Shown piece after piece: positions 56,357 to 64,000 of a stretch of 64,000 nucleotides of DNA. The stretch covers positions 620,001 through 684,000 of the forward strand of contig CAVRDF010000003.1 of NCBI GenBank assembly GCA_963719805.1. The letters run 5' to 3'. Source of the stretch: JAMXLO01 sp963719805. GTDB taxonomy: Bacteria > Pseudomonadota > Alphaproteobacteria > Acetobacterales > Acetobacteraceae. Position 1 is the first letter of the stretch. Each line of letters starts with the position of its first letter. The position numbers and the translations under genes are program-made. Below the pieces are notes generated by a model. The model did no database searches. It was not told the DNA's origin and worked only from the letters and a program-made list of their open reading frames with translations.

Positions 56357-57333
56357 GCGTAGCGGTCGGGCCGGGCCAGGTAGTCCTGCACGTATCGCCG
56401 CACACCGTCCTCGAGACTGGTGAACTGGCCGGAGTATCCCGCCGCGCGCAGCCGTTTCATCGGTGCCTCGGTGAACGACTGATACTGGCCGCGCAGTTCC
56501 TCGGGCATATCGACGAATGTGACGCTGCGCGGGACGCCTGCGGCGTCGCAAACGGCATGCGCCAGATCGAGATAGCTGCGGGCGTGCCCGGTGCCGACGT
56601 TGAACAGGCCGTTGACGTGCGGTGCATCGAGCAGCCAGAGGAGCACGTCGATCACGTCACCGACATAGATGAAATCGCGCTTCTGCTCGCCATCCGGCAG
56701 TCCCGGTTCGGTCGAGCGGAACAGCCGGGCTGGCTGGCCGGCGGCCACTTCATCGTGCTTGACCTTGACCACCGAGATCATGTGCCCCTTGTGGTATTCG
56801 TTAGGGCCGTAGACGTTGAAGAACTTGAGCCCGACCCATTGCGGCGGATGCGGCCTTCGTTCGGCAACCGCCCGGGCGACGCGGAGGTCGAAGGCGTGCT
56901 TGCTCCAGCCATACAGATTGAGCGGCCTGAGCTTGGCGAGGGCGTTCTGCGAGCTGTCGTCGTCGAAACCGGCGGAGCCGTCGCCGTAAGTGGCTGCGGA
57001 CGAGGCGTAGATCATGCGGACGCCATGATTGGCGCACCAATGCCAGATATTGCGGGACTGCTCGACATTCGCCTCCCACACTTCATCGCCATCCGTCGCG
57101 GTCGTGCTGGATATGGCACCGAGATGGTAGACGATTTCGAGCGGCGGTCGGCCTTCCAGGAAGGCGCCGATTTCGGCCGGGGGGATGAGGCGCGCGGGTG
57201 GATGCTTGGCGAGGTTGCGCCATTTTCCGTCGCTGCCGAGCCGATCGGCGATGACCGTCTCGTGACCGCGGCGCACCAGGGCTGCCTGCAGGTTCGAGCC
57301 GATGAAGCCGGCGCCGCCCGTGACCAGGATCAT
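56353..57333 (-). CDS. hldD: ADP-glyceromanno-heptose 6-epimerase
   Basis: A 326-residue extended SDR. The NAD(P) motif GGAGFIGSN is at 6-14, SSAATYG at 111-117, and the catalytic YGWSK at 141-145. LGAISSTTATDGD and the KFFNVYGPNEYHKG segment are specific to HldD/RfaD, which epimerises ADP-D-glycero- to ADP-L-glycero-manno-heptose for LPS inner core. First gene of the envelope-associated operon, divergent from ubiK with 46 bp between. Confidence 0.94.
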   Translation of the reverse strand: MILVTGGAGFIGSNLQAALVRRGHETVIADRLGSDGKWRNLAKHPPARLIPPAEIGAFLEGRPPLEIVYHLGAISSTTATDGDEVWEANVEQSRNIWHWCANHGVRMIYASSAATYGDGSAGFDDDSSQNALAKLRPLNLYGWSKHAFDLRVARAVAERRPHPPQWVGLKFFNVYGPNEYHKGHMISVVKVKHDEVAAGQPARLFRSTEPGLPDGEQKRDFIYVGDVIDVLLWLLDAPHVNGLFNVGTGHARSYLDLAHAVCDAAGVPRSVTFVDMPEELRGQYQSFTEAPMKRLRAAGYSGQFTSLEDGVRRYVQDYLARPDRYA

Positions 57334-57379
57334 GCCGGGCGTTATAGGCGGCAGGACGATTCAATCAAGGGTTGGCACC

Positions 57380-57673
57380 ATGAGTGAGCGGCCGCGGTTT
57401 TTTGATGATTTGGCTGGCGTTGCCGGAGGCGCGATCTCGGCGCTCGCTGGGCTGCGCGAGGAAGTCGAGGCACTGGCACGCGCCCGTATCGACGAGGCGA
57501 TCCGGCGGCTCGACCTGGTCAAGCGCGAAGAGCTCGACGCCATGGCGGAGATGGCGGCGAATGCCCGGGCAGGCCAGGAGGCCGCGGAGGCGCAGTTGCA
57601 AGAGATACGCGAGCGGCTGGCCGCGGTGGAAGTGCGGGTATCCGCGCTGGAAACGAAGAAAGATGTAGAGTGA
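57380..57673 (+). CDS. ubiK: UbiK-type accessory factor (BMFP domain)
   Basis: From ATG 57380 a 97-residue protein with a C-terminal coiled coil (EMAANARAGQEAAEAQLQEI then RERLAAVEVRVSALE) and the membrane-associating N-terminal part PRFFDDLAGVAGGAISALAG. UbiK helps the Ubi lipid-binding factors in ubiquinone synthesis. First of the plus-strand ubiK-ybjN-proC set. A longer frame to 57302 is antisense to hldD. Confidence 0.9.
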   Translation: MSERPRFFDDLAGVAGGAISALAGLREEVEALARARIDEAIRRLDLVKREELDAMAEMAANARAGQEAAEAQLQEIRERLAAVEVRVSALETKKDVE

Positions 57674-57793
57674 GGCTTGCGGCGCGGTGCGTCGGATCGG
57701 TAGGCTAGGATTCGTGGTTAATTACGTCCCGCAACCCCTAGATGCGGTGACGCAAGAGACCGTCCGGCCTTCCTGCGTGATGGGAGACCAATC

Positions 57794-58294
57794 ATGTCCA
57801 TGACGGCTTTGAGCCACGATGCGGCCTCCAATCCCCTCGACACCATGGAGCAGATCATCAGCGCCAATGACTGGGCGTTCGATCGGCGCAGTGATTCCGA
57901 GATGGCGGCGGAGGCACCCGGGCGCTGGTGCGATTACGGGCTGTATTTCTCCTGGTCGCACGAAATCAGTGCCATGCACTTCACCTGCGCCTTCGACATG
58001 AAGGTGCCGGAGAAGCGCCGCAGTGCGCTGTATGAGTTGCTGTCGCTGGCCAACGAACGGTTGTGGATCGGCCACTTCGGGCTGGAAGGCGACGATGGCA
58101 TGCCGGTGTTCCGTCACGCGGTGTTGCTGCGCGGGGCTCCCGGCGCGTCGGCCGAGAGCCTGGAGGACATGGTGGATATCGCCATAACCGAATGCGAGCG
58201 GTTCTTCCCGGCGTTCCAGTTTGTGCTGTGGGGCGGCAAGACGCCTCAGGATGCGATCGCCGCGGCGATGCTGGAGTGCGTGGGCGAGGCGTGA
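57794..58294 (+). CDS. YbjN domain-containing protein
   Basis: A 166-residue YbjN-like protein with a type III secretion chaperone-like fold: NPLDTMEQIISANDWAFDRR and LYELLSLANERLWIGHFGLE are typical. The alphaproteobacterial homologues sit next to proC and ubiK, as here. Function is unclear; E. coli YbjN affects motility and stress. Ends 10 bp before proC. Confidence 0.92.
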   Translation: MSMTALSHDAASNPLDTMEQIISANDWAFDRRSDSEMAAEAPGRWCDYGLYFSWSHEISAMHFTCAFDMKVPEKRRSALYELLSLANERLWIGHFGLEGDDGMPVFRHAVLLRGAPGASAESLEDMVDIAITECERFFPAFQFVLWGGKTPQDAIAAAMLECVGEA

Positions 58295-58304
58295 AGGGCC
58301 AGTT

Positions 58305-59108
58305 GTGAGCATACCTCCGATCCTGCTGGTGGGTTGCGGACGCATGGGGAGTGCCATGCTGGCTGGCTGGCGCGAGCAAGGATTGGCGGCGTCGGTTGCG
58401 GTGGATCCGGCACCGGGTGCCGCGCAATGGGCTGGCGACGACATGCGCGTGGTCGCCGATGCCGGGGCGATCCCGGCGGATTTCGCGCCGGCGGCGGTGG
58501 TGTTCGCGGTGAAACCGCAGAATGCGGCGGAGACGCTGCCGGGGTATCAGCGCTTCGCTGGCAAGTCGGTGTTCCTGTCGATCATGGCGGGGCGAACGAT
58601 TGGCGGGATGCGGGGGTTGCTGGGCGATGGCGCGGCGATCGTGCGCGCCATGCCGAACACGCCGGCCGCAGTGCGCCAGGGTGTGACGGTGGCGTGCCCG
58701 GGCGCGGGTGTAGATACGCCACAGCGCGTGCTGTGCGAGCGTCTGCTGCAGGCGATCGGCGTGGTGGCGTGGGTCGAGGATGAGGCGCTGCTTGATCCGG
58801 TGACGGCGGTATCCGGCAGCGGGCCGGCCTATGTGTTCCTGCTCGCTGAGTTGATGGAGAAGGCGGCGCTGGAGCAGGGCATCCCGGCCGATCTTGCCCG
58901 GCTGCTGGCGCGGCAAACTGTGGCTGGGTCCGGGGCGCTGTTGGCGGCAAGTCCGGAAGATGCTTCGGCGTTGCGGGTCGCGGTGACGAGCCCCGGTGGA
59001 ACGACAGAGCGGGCGCTTGCGGTGCTGATGGCGCAGGAGGCCTGGCCGACGGCGCTTAGCCGCGCGATCGCGGATGCGACGAAGCGGTCGCGGGAGCTGG
59101 CGGGGTAG
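58305..59108 (+). CDS. proC: Pyrroline-5-carboxylate reductase
   Basis: A 267-residue P5C reductase, last step of proline synthesis (P5C + NAD(P)H to proline). GTG 58305 starts IPPILLVGCGRMGSAMLAGW, the nucleotide-binding motif. VAVKPQ-like VFAVKPQNAAETLPGY, RAMPNTPAAVRQGVTV and VTAVSGSGPAYVFLLAELME followed by VTSPGGTTERAL are diagnostic. An upstream in-frame region to 58221 is YbjN coding sequence in another frame. Confidence 0.95.
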   Translation: MSIPPILLVGCGRMGSAMLAGWREQGLAASVAVDPAPGAAQWAGDDMRVVADAGAIPADFAPAAVVFAVKPQNAAETLPGYQRFAGKSVFLSIMAGRTIGGMRGLLGDGAAIVRAMPNTPAAVRQGVTVACPGAGVDTPQRVLCERLLQAIGVVAWVEDEALLDPVTAVSGSGPAYVFLLAELMEKAALEQGIPADLARLLARQTVAGSGALLAASPEDASALRVAVTSPGGTTERALAVLMAQEAWPTALSRAIADATKRSRELAG

Positions 59109-59191
59109 TCAGGGAAGATTTGGACACGGCCTCCGTGTTCAATTGAAGATCGCATTGCCGCGACGCGGCTGCATCATGCAGCCTTGATTGC

Positions 59192-59953
59192 ATGGCCGAG
59201 ACATCGCTGTATCCGACCGTCAAGCGCTTCCTCGAAGCAGCCGGTTTTGACGTCAAAGGCGAGGTGAGGGGCTGCGACATCGTCGCAGTGCATCACGGCG
59301 AAGCGCGGCGTCTGACAATTGTCGAAATGAAATTGGGCTTCAGCCTGGAGTTGCTGTTGCAGGCAGTCGATCGGCTGCGCATGGCGGATGAGGTGTGGCT
59401 CGCGGTACCGGCGACGCGGCGCGGGCGTGATCGCGATAGGCGCGTTCACCGGCTATGCCGGCTGATCGGTATCGGACTGCTCGCAGTGCATATGCCGCGC
59501 GGCTTCGTCGAGGTGCTGGCTGAGCCGGGGCCTTATCAGCCGCGTCCCGATCGCACGCGGCGGCTGCGCTTGCTCAGCGAACACGCCAAACGAAGCGGCG
59601 ACCCGACGCCGGGTGGTTCGACGCGTCAGCCGATCATGACGGCGTACCGCCAACAGGCGCTGACCTGTGCTGCGCTACTGCAAACGGGGACCGGGCGGCC
59701 GCGCGACATGCGTTGTGTCGCGCCGGAAGCGGGGCGGATACTGCTGGATAATGTGTATGGCTGGTTCCAACGAGCGGAACGTGGGGTGTATCGGCTTACC
59801 GCGGTGGGCGAGGCGGCGTTGCTGCGGTGGCCGGGCAGTACTGGTCTCAGCGGCGCTGCGATCAGTGAAGAGTTCAGCACGAAGGCCACCGAGTTCACAC
59901 CGAGAGACACGGAGATTGGTCATGGCGCTTCGCGCGACGGCGTCCAACGGTAG
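59192..59953 (+). CDS. DUF2161 family protein (putative PD-(D/E)XK phosphodiesterase)
   Basis: A 253-residue protein with the DUF2161 layout: TSLYPTVKRFLEAAGFDVKG, EVRGCDIVAVHHGE and LTIVEMKLGFSLELLLQAVD, where D...E-x-K form a PD-(D/E)XK-like site, and VWLAVPATRRGRDRDRRVHR. It then has a winged-helix-like C-terminal half (DMRCVAPEAGRILLDNVYGW). Function unproven; nuclease-like. Its 3' end overlaps the convergent amidohydrolase by 34 bp. Confidence 0.85.
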   Translation: MAETSLYPTVKRFLEAAGFDVKGEVRGCDIVAVHHGEARRLTIVEMKLGFSLELLLQAVDRLRMADEVWLAVPATRRGRDRDRRVHRLCRLIGIGLLAVHMPRGFVEVLAEPGPYQPRPDRTRRLRLLSEHAKRSGDPTPGGSTRQPIMTAYRQQALTCAALLQTGTGRPRDMRCVAPEAGRILLDNVYGWFQRAERGVYRLTAVGEAALLRWPGSTGLSGAAISEEFSTKATEFTPRDTEIGHGASRDGVQR

Positions 59954-60774
59954 ACGCGCTGCAGCGTCCCACCCATCAGCATCGCACGGTCGCTGTCCGA
60001 CAGCCGATCGGTGATGCGGAACGCATCTACGCCCTGCTGATAGGTCAGCAGATCCACCGCGCGTGTCCAATCGGTGCCCCACATGCAGCGATCGATGCCG
60101 AACGCGTCGAACACATGTGCAAGCGAGTCCCAGATATCATCGTAGGGAAACGGCTGGTGCGACAGCGTGCAGGCGCCGGTGACCTTCACCGTGATGTTCT
60201 TGTGCGCGGCAAGCGCCAGCAGCTTCGGCAATTCGGCAAATGGCTGCGGCGGCGCGGGCGGCTGGTGCGGCTGTTGCAGGCCGAGATGATCGATGACGAT
60301 GCTGGTGTCGGGATTTCGTGCTGCCAGTTCGCCGGCTTGCGGCAGACGACCGGTGGCCATCAGGTTCACCGGCAGTGAATGGCGCGCGGCTGTTGCAAGC
60401 ACGCGGTTCAGCCCGGGATCGGTGGCGTCGCTCGATACGCCTTCACGATTCAACATGATGCGCACGCCGACAGTGCCTTTGGCCGCGGCCCAGTCAGCGA
60501 TGATGCCGGTGACAGAGGGATCGGACGGATCGACCGGTTTGATCAGGCCGAAGCGTGTCGGGTGTTGCGCATATACTTCCAGCGCATAGCTGGCGTCGTA
60601 GCGATACATCGAATGCGGCGATACGAGCAGTGCGCCGTCAACGCCGACAGCGTCCATCGCCGCCACCATTTCGTCGCCGGTGACATGCTCCGGGCCGCGC
60701 AGAGTGCCAATCCATGGGCGGCCGGGGTGATTGCGCTCATACGCGTGAACCTGCGCATCAATCGTCGGCATCAT
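59920..60774 (-). CDS. Amidohydrolase family 2 (TIM-barrel metal hydrolase)
   Basis: A 284-residue metal-dependent hydrolase of the amidohydrolase 2 family. The N-terminal HxH-type motif reads DAQVHAYERNHPG (with H-A-Y in place of H-x-H), SIVIDHLGLQQPH and the CMWGTDWTR (terminal Asp) motif are present. Members act as lactonases or decarboxylases. It is the last gene of a three-gene operon; its start overlaps the ThuA gene by 4 bp. Confidence 0.88.
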   Translation of the reverse strand: MMPTIDAQVHAYERNHPGRPWIGTLRGPEHVTGDEMVAAMDAVGVDGALLVSPHSMYRYDASYALEVYAQHPTRFGLIKPVDPSDPSVTGIIADWAAAKGTVGVRIMLNREGVSSDATDPGLNRVLATAARHSLPVNLMATGRLPQAGELAARNPDTSIVIDHLGLQQPHQPPAPPQPFAELPKLLALAAHKNITVKVTGACTLSHQPFPYDDIWDSLAHVFDAFGIDRCMWGTDWTRAVDLLTYQQGVDAFRITDRLSDSDRAMLMGGTLQRVYRWTPSREAP

Positions 60775-61559
60775 GCCCTCCAGCCGATCGCGTTGCGCAC
60801 CAGTGTGGAGAAGGCGCCACTGTCCCAGGCGCCGTGGAATGTCGGCGGTGTGCCGTCCTCGCTGCGCGATGCGCGGATCGACGGATTATGGCAGTGGCCG
60901 AGTGCGAAATACGTGACGGCGCCACGGCCGCGGCCGCGCGTATAGCCGAGCACGCGCGTCCTGCCATCGGCCTGCAGCGATGTATCGGTGGGATAGATCG
61001 TGCCGATGCTGGGCGAGACCGCGTTTGGACCATAATCCGCAGTCAACAGGATCTGCGTCGAAGCGGGATCCTGCAGCTCGATGAAGTATGGTTCGTCCTC
61101 GACCTCGAATGACGCGCCGACGCCGCGCGTGAGTGGGTGTTCGCGTACGTCCACGCGGATGCGGCAGATCGGCGGATGCGTGAGGAAGCAGCTGCCGAGC
61201 AATGCGTGATGTTCTGTTTTGACGGTGCGGCGCGCGCGCATGCCCTCGACGCGTTCGGCGCGCCCGCCGCTGGTGCCGTGCAAGGCAAGCCAGTGGCCGC
61301 CGCCTTCCAGCCATTGCGCGATCGCGTCACACTGGGCGGCATCGGGATACGGACCGGCGACGTAGGTGATCAGCAACCGGCTGACCGGCAGCCACTTCTG
61401 CACGTCGGCAAAATCGTTGGCGACGGATGCTGACATCTGCTGTTCCGCCAGCAGGCCAAGCAGATGCAGGCGCGCATAATCATGATCATGACCGGCGTGA
61501 GAGCCGGGCGGAAAACCGCCGGTGATCAGGTGCGCGCGATTGGACTGTGCATCGCTCAT
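60771..61559 (-). CDS. ThuA domain-containing protein
   Basis: A 262-residue ThuA-like protein, a class I glutamine-amidotransferase-like fold often tied to sugar or trehalose use. HLITGGFPPGSHAGHDHDYA, AIAQWLEGGGHWLALHGTSG and DEPYFIELQDPASTQILLTA are family features. The usual catalytic Cys is absent at the GTS segment, as in many ThuA proteins. Middle gene of the hydrolase operon, coupled to both neighbours by 4-bp overlaps. Confidence 0.85.
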   Translation of the reverse strand: MSDAQSNRAHLITGGFPPGSHAGHDHDYARLHLLGLLAEQQMSASVANDFADVQKWLPVSRLLITYVAGPYPDAAQCDAIAQWLEGGGHWLALHGTSGGRAERVEGMRARRTVKTEHHALLGSCFLTHPPICRIRVDVREHPLTRGVGASFEVEDEPYFIELQDPASTQILLTADYGPNAVSPSIGTIYPTDTSLQADGRTRVLGYTRGRGRGAVTYFALGHCHNPSIRASRSEDGTPPTFHGAWDSGAFSTLVRNAIGWRA

Positions 61560-62449
61560 CGGTTCGCTCCGCTGCCGAAGAAACGCATGAACCAGTCGAG
61601 CACCTGGCCTGGCGCTTCCTCATTCACATAGTGCCCGGTCAGCAGGGCCTCGCCACGCACATCCTGCGCGCGTTGCCGCCAGATCGCCAGCGGATCGGCG
61701 AAGCGTTTGCCGACGCTGCTGTTGGCGCCCCACAGCACCAGTAGCGGCATCGCCAGCTTGCGTCCCAGATCGGCGGTGTCGAGTTCGCAGTCTATCGTCG
61801 CCGCGGCGCGATAGTCGCCGCATGATCCGCGTATCGTCTTCTGATTGAAGCAGCGGACGTACTCGGCCCAGATTTCCGGCGGTATGTGATTGAGGTTGGC
61901 AGTCAGCTTCAGCAGCTTCTTGCGCATGAACCAGTCGGGATCGACGGCGCCGAGAAAGGTTTCCGGAAACGGCGCGGGCTGCGCCATGAATGGCCAGTGC
62001 CAGCCGTTGATGGCGCCTTCCTTGTCCATCGCCGCCCACATGTCGAGCGTCGGCACGATGTCGATGATCGCGGCCTGTATCACCGTGTCCGGATGGTCGA
62101 GGCACATGCGATGCACGGTGCGCGCACCGCGATCATGGCCGGCGACGAAGAAGCGCGTGTGGCCGAGCTTCCGCATCACCTCGACCTGGTCCTGCGCCAT
62201 GGCACGGAACGAGTAGTTGGCGCTGCCTGGTTCTTCCGGCGGCGCGGAACTATCGCCATAGCCGCGCAAGTCAGCGGCGACGACATGGAAGTGCTGCGCG
62301 AGGCGTGGCGCGACAGCATGCCAGGAGACGTGGCTGAGCGGGTTGCCGTGCAGCAACAGCAGTGGCGGACCGTTGCCGCCATGGCGCAGATGGATGCGCG
62401 CGCCGGACGTATCGATATCGGTCTGTGTGAAGCCGGGCATGATGGTCAT
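61556..62449 (-). CDS. Alpha/beta hydrolase (haloacetate-dehalogenase-like)
   Basis: A 297-residue alpha/beta hydrolase. The nucleophile elbow is GHDRGAR, with Asp as nucleophile and Arg residues nearby, the pattern of fluoroacetate dehalogenases and epoxide hydrolases. LLLLHGNPLSHVSWHAVAPR is the oxyanion region and GHYVNEEAPGQVLDW carries the catalytic His. The usual dehalogenase Arg-Arg pair cannot be checked here, so epoxide or ester substrates remain open. First gene of the operon with ThuA and amidohydrolase; start chosen at ATG 62449, since the longer frame translates the dispersed repeat. Confidence 0.88.
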   Translation of the reverse strand: MTIMPGFTQTDIDTSGARIHLRHGGNGPPLLLLHGNPLSHVSWHAVAPRLAQHFHVVAADLRGYGDSSAPPEEPGSANYSFRAMAQDQVEVMRKLGHTRFFVAGHDRGARTVHRMCLDHPDTVIQAAIIDIVPTLDMWAAMDKEGAINGWHWPFMAQPAPFPETFLGAVDPDWFMRKKLLKLTANLNHIPPEIWAEYVRCFNQKTIRGSCGDYRAAATIDCELDTADLGRKLAMPLLVLWGANSSVGKRFADPLAIWRQRAQDVRGEALLTGHYVNEEAPGQVLDWFMRFFGSGANR

Positions 62450-62478
62450 GGGCGCGCTTCTGCTTCTCCTTGAGAGAA

Positions 62479-62507
62479 CTGGATTGCTTCGCCTTGCTCG
62501 CAATGAC
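62479..62507 (+). repeat. Dispersed 'ctggattgc...gcaatgac' element, copy 4 (short)
   Basis: A 29-bp shorter copy, CTGGATTGCTTCGCC followed by TTGCTCGCAATGAC, lacking six central bases relative to copy 1. It lies in the 122-bp divergent gap between the alpha/beta hydrolase and the TauD gene. Confidence 0.75.
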
Positions 62508-62571
62508 ACTGGGACTCACCAGCGTACAGCACTAAACTGCACGGTATCGTCATCGGGTGGAAAGGTGAGCC

Positions 62572-63645
62572 ATGTCCGGCAGTGCCGCAACAGTTCAGGC
62601 TCGGCGTCCCATCACCGGGCCATCGGTCTGGTATGCCGAGGACATGCGAGGGCGGCAGGCGGAATGGAGCTATCGCCTTTCGCCCACGCAAATCGCCGAG
62701 CTGGAGGCAGCGCTGCGCGGGGTGCAACAGCGCGGGCTTGATATCGCGGATATCCGTCGCGACGATTTCCCGCTGCCGACGCTGGGTCGGGTGCTCGAGC
62801 GGTTACGCGACGAGGTACTGGACGGCCGCGGCTTCGTGCTGCTGCGCGGCGTGCCTGTCGAGGGCCGGCCGATCGCGGAAAGCGCGACGCTCTATTGGGG
62901 CATCGGCGCGTATTTCGGCAGCGCACGATCGCAGAACGCAAAAGGCCATCTGCTCGGCCATGTCTATGACCTCGGCGGCAACAGCATGGCTGATCCGAAT
63001 GTGCGCAGCTACGCGACGGCGGAACGGCAGAACTTCCACATCGATCGCTGCGATGTCGTCGCACTGCTGTGCCTGCGGCGTGCGAAGTCGGGTGGGTTGT
63101 CGGCGGTTGCCAGCTCGATGGCGGTGCACAATGCGATGCTGGAGCGGCGGCCCGAATTGCTCGAACGGCTGTATCAGCCGCTGCCCGTCGATCGGCGCGG
63201 CGAAGTGCCGGAGGGCAAGGCGCCGTTCTATGAGGCGCCGGTGTTCAACGAGCACGCCGGTGCTATCTCGGTGTTGTATTCACGCGGGCATATCGGCTGG
63301 TCGCAGCGCTTCCCGGAGGCGCGCCGTCTGACGCCGGAAGATATCGAAGCCGTCGATATGGTGACCGCGCTGGCCGCAGACGATGAATTGCGGCTCGACA
63401 TGGAATTCATGCCGGGCGACATCCAGTTCCTGCACAACCACACCATCCTGCACGCGCGCACCGGCTACGAGGACTGGCCGGAACTCGAGCGCAAGCGGCA
63501 TCTGCTGCGGTTGTGGCTGGCGCCGCCGAACGCACGCGAACTGCCGGCGGTGTTCGCCGAATGCTACGGCGGCATAACGCCGGGCGATCGCGGTGGGATC
63601 ATCTGCAAGGACACGCGGTTACACGCGCCGCTGACGCCGGGGTAG
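62572..63645 (+). CDS. TauD/TfdA-family dioxygenase
   Basis: A 357-residue Fe(II)/2-oxoglutarate dioxygenase. The iron facial triad is seen as FHIDRCDVVALL (H-x-D) and the distal His in NHTILHARTGYED; RHLLRLWLAPPN has the 2-oxoglutarate-binding Arg. It likely hydroxylates an organic sulfonate, acid or amine, but the substrate is unknown. It is a single gene divergent from the hydrolase operon. Confidence 0.9.
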   Translation: MSGSAATVQARRPITGPSVWYAEDMRGRQAEWSYRLSPTQIAELEAALRGVQQRGLDIADIRRDDFPLPTLGRVLERLRDEVLDGRGFVLLRGVPVEGRPIAESATLYWGIGAYFGSARSQNAKGHLLGHVYDLGGNSMADPNVRSYATAERQNFHIDRCDVVALLCLRRAKSGGLSAVASSMAVHNAMLERRPELLERLYQPLPVDRRGEVPEGKAPFYEAPVFNEHAGAISVLYSRGHIGWSQRFPEARRLTPEDIEAVDMVTALAADDELRLDMEFMPGDIQFLHNHTILHARTGYEDWPELERKRHLLRLWLAPPNARELPAVFAECYGGITPGDRGGIICKDTRLHAPLTPG

Positions 63646-63651
63646 GAAGAA

Positions 63652-63675
63652 GACGCCACGCATCAGCGTGGCGTC
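63652..63675 (-). terminator. infC terminator hairpin with stop codon in the loop
   Basis: GACGCCACGC (63652-63661) pairs perfectly with GCGTGGCGTC (63666-63675) over a 4-base loop. On the minus strand it follows infC codons and is followed by TCTTCTTCC, giving a weak U-rich tail. The infC TGA at 63663-63665 is inside the loop, so the last codons form the stem. It lies between convergent infC and the TauD gene and could serve both. Confidence 0.6.
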
Positions 63676-64000
63676 AGCACCATCACCATCTGGCGGTTTT
63701 CCATGCGCGGCATCTGCTCGACCTTGGAAACCGGGTCCATCTCGTTCTTGATACGCTCCAGGACGCGCACGCCGATTTCCTGGTGCGCCATTTCGCGGCC
63801 GCGGAAGCGGAGCGTCACCTTGACCTTGTCGCCTTCCTCGATGAACGACTTCATGGCGCGCATCTTCACCTGATAGTCGTTTTCATCGATGTTCGGGCGA
63901 ACCTTGATCTCCTTGATTTCGATGACCTTCTGCTTTTTCTTGGCCTCGTTCTTCTTCTTCTGCAGTTCGTATTTGTACTTGCCGAAGTCGAGGATCTTCA
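63663..64000 (-). CDS. infC: Translation initiation factor IF-3 (5' truncated by window)
   Basis: The visible C-terminal 112 or so residues end in PRMENRQMVMVLTPR. They match IF-3: the linker-helix region LKILDFGKYKYE with KKKNEAKKKQK, VRPNIDENDYQVKMRAMKSF and VKVTLRFRGREMAHQEIGVR. IF-3 binds the 30S subunit, checks the start codon-anticodon pair and blocks 50S joining. The 5' part lies beyond 64000; rpmI-rplT would normally follow but are absent, as the next gene to its 3' side is a convergent dioxygenase. Confidence 0.96.
   Translation of the reverse strand, partial: KILDFGKYKYELQKKKNEAKKKQKVIEIKEIKVRPNIDENDYQVKMRAMKSFIEEGDKVKVTLRFRGREMAHQEIGVRVLERIKNEMDPVSKVEQMPRMENRQMVMVLTPR

Overview
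This window is high-GC chromosomal DNA from an alphaproteobacterium, most plausibly Rhodospirillales / Acetobacteraceae (inferred from gene content and repeats, not from an rRNA marker). Supporting signs are the purL-bolA-grxD order, the hldD-lgt-midA-pgeF run beside ubiK and proC, a PEP-CTERM protein, and dispersed short palindromic or 'ctggattgc...caatgac' elements typical of alphaproteobacterial genomes. No rRNA, tRNA, CRISPR array, prophage or transposase was seen.

Layout. 1-5.9 kb: carbamoylase-type amidohydrolase, a DUF1501-DUF1800 pair and an EF-G paralogue, all broken by many frameshifts. 5.9-16.9 kb: small accessory genes (orphan BrnA antitoxin, NTF2-like proteins, NfeD/QmcA membrane pair, LVIVD-repeat protein, GYD/EthD pair, CMD protein), then a minus-strand set of two small lipoproteins, a CPA2 antiporter and a patatin lipoprotein. 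16.9-24.7 kb: a deleted histidine kinase remnant, a cupin, a TonB receptor that has lost its C-terminus at a palindromic element, an MFS / 2-hydroxyacid dehydrogenase pair with a divergent XRE regulator, and a Uma2 protein. 24.7-31.8 kb: purL-bolA-grxD, a PEP-CTERM protein, a CadC-like TPR/rhodanese regulator and a GT2 glycosyltransferase.

31.8-48.5 kb is the most coherent block. A complete branched-chain/hydrophobic amino-acid ABC transporter (livK-G-F-H-M, minus strand) and a second, SBP-less transporter (livH-M-G-F, plus strand) flank two hybrid histidine kinases: a soluble giant with about eleven tandem HAMP units, GAF, kinase core and three receiver domains, and a REC-kinase-REC protein. 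The symmetry suggests a transporter-linked cytoplasmic phosphorelay.

48.4-51.8 kb: an LLM flavin monooxygenase, GST, histidine phosphatase and polar amino-acid binding protein form a tight operon. 51.9-59.1 kb: housekeeping set hldD-lgt-midA-pgeF-lipoprotein-prs (minus) and ubiK-ybjN-proC (plus). 59.2-63.6 kb: DUF2161 protein, a three-gene hydrolase operon (amidohydrolase, ThuA, alpha/beta hydrolase) and a TauD-type dioxygenase. The window ends inside infC.

At least twenty frameshifts interrupt otherwise well conserved genes, including normally essential lgt. They are densest in the first 6 kb. Base-level sequence error is therefore a serious alternative to true pseudogenisation and is stated gene by gene.
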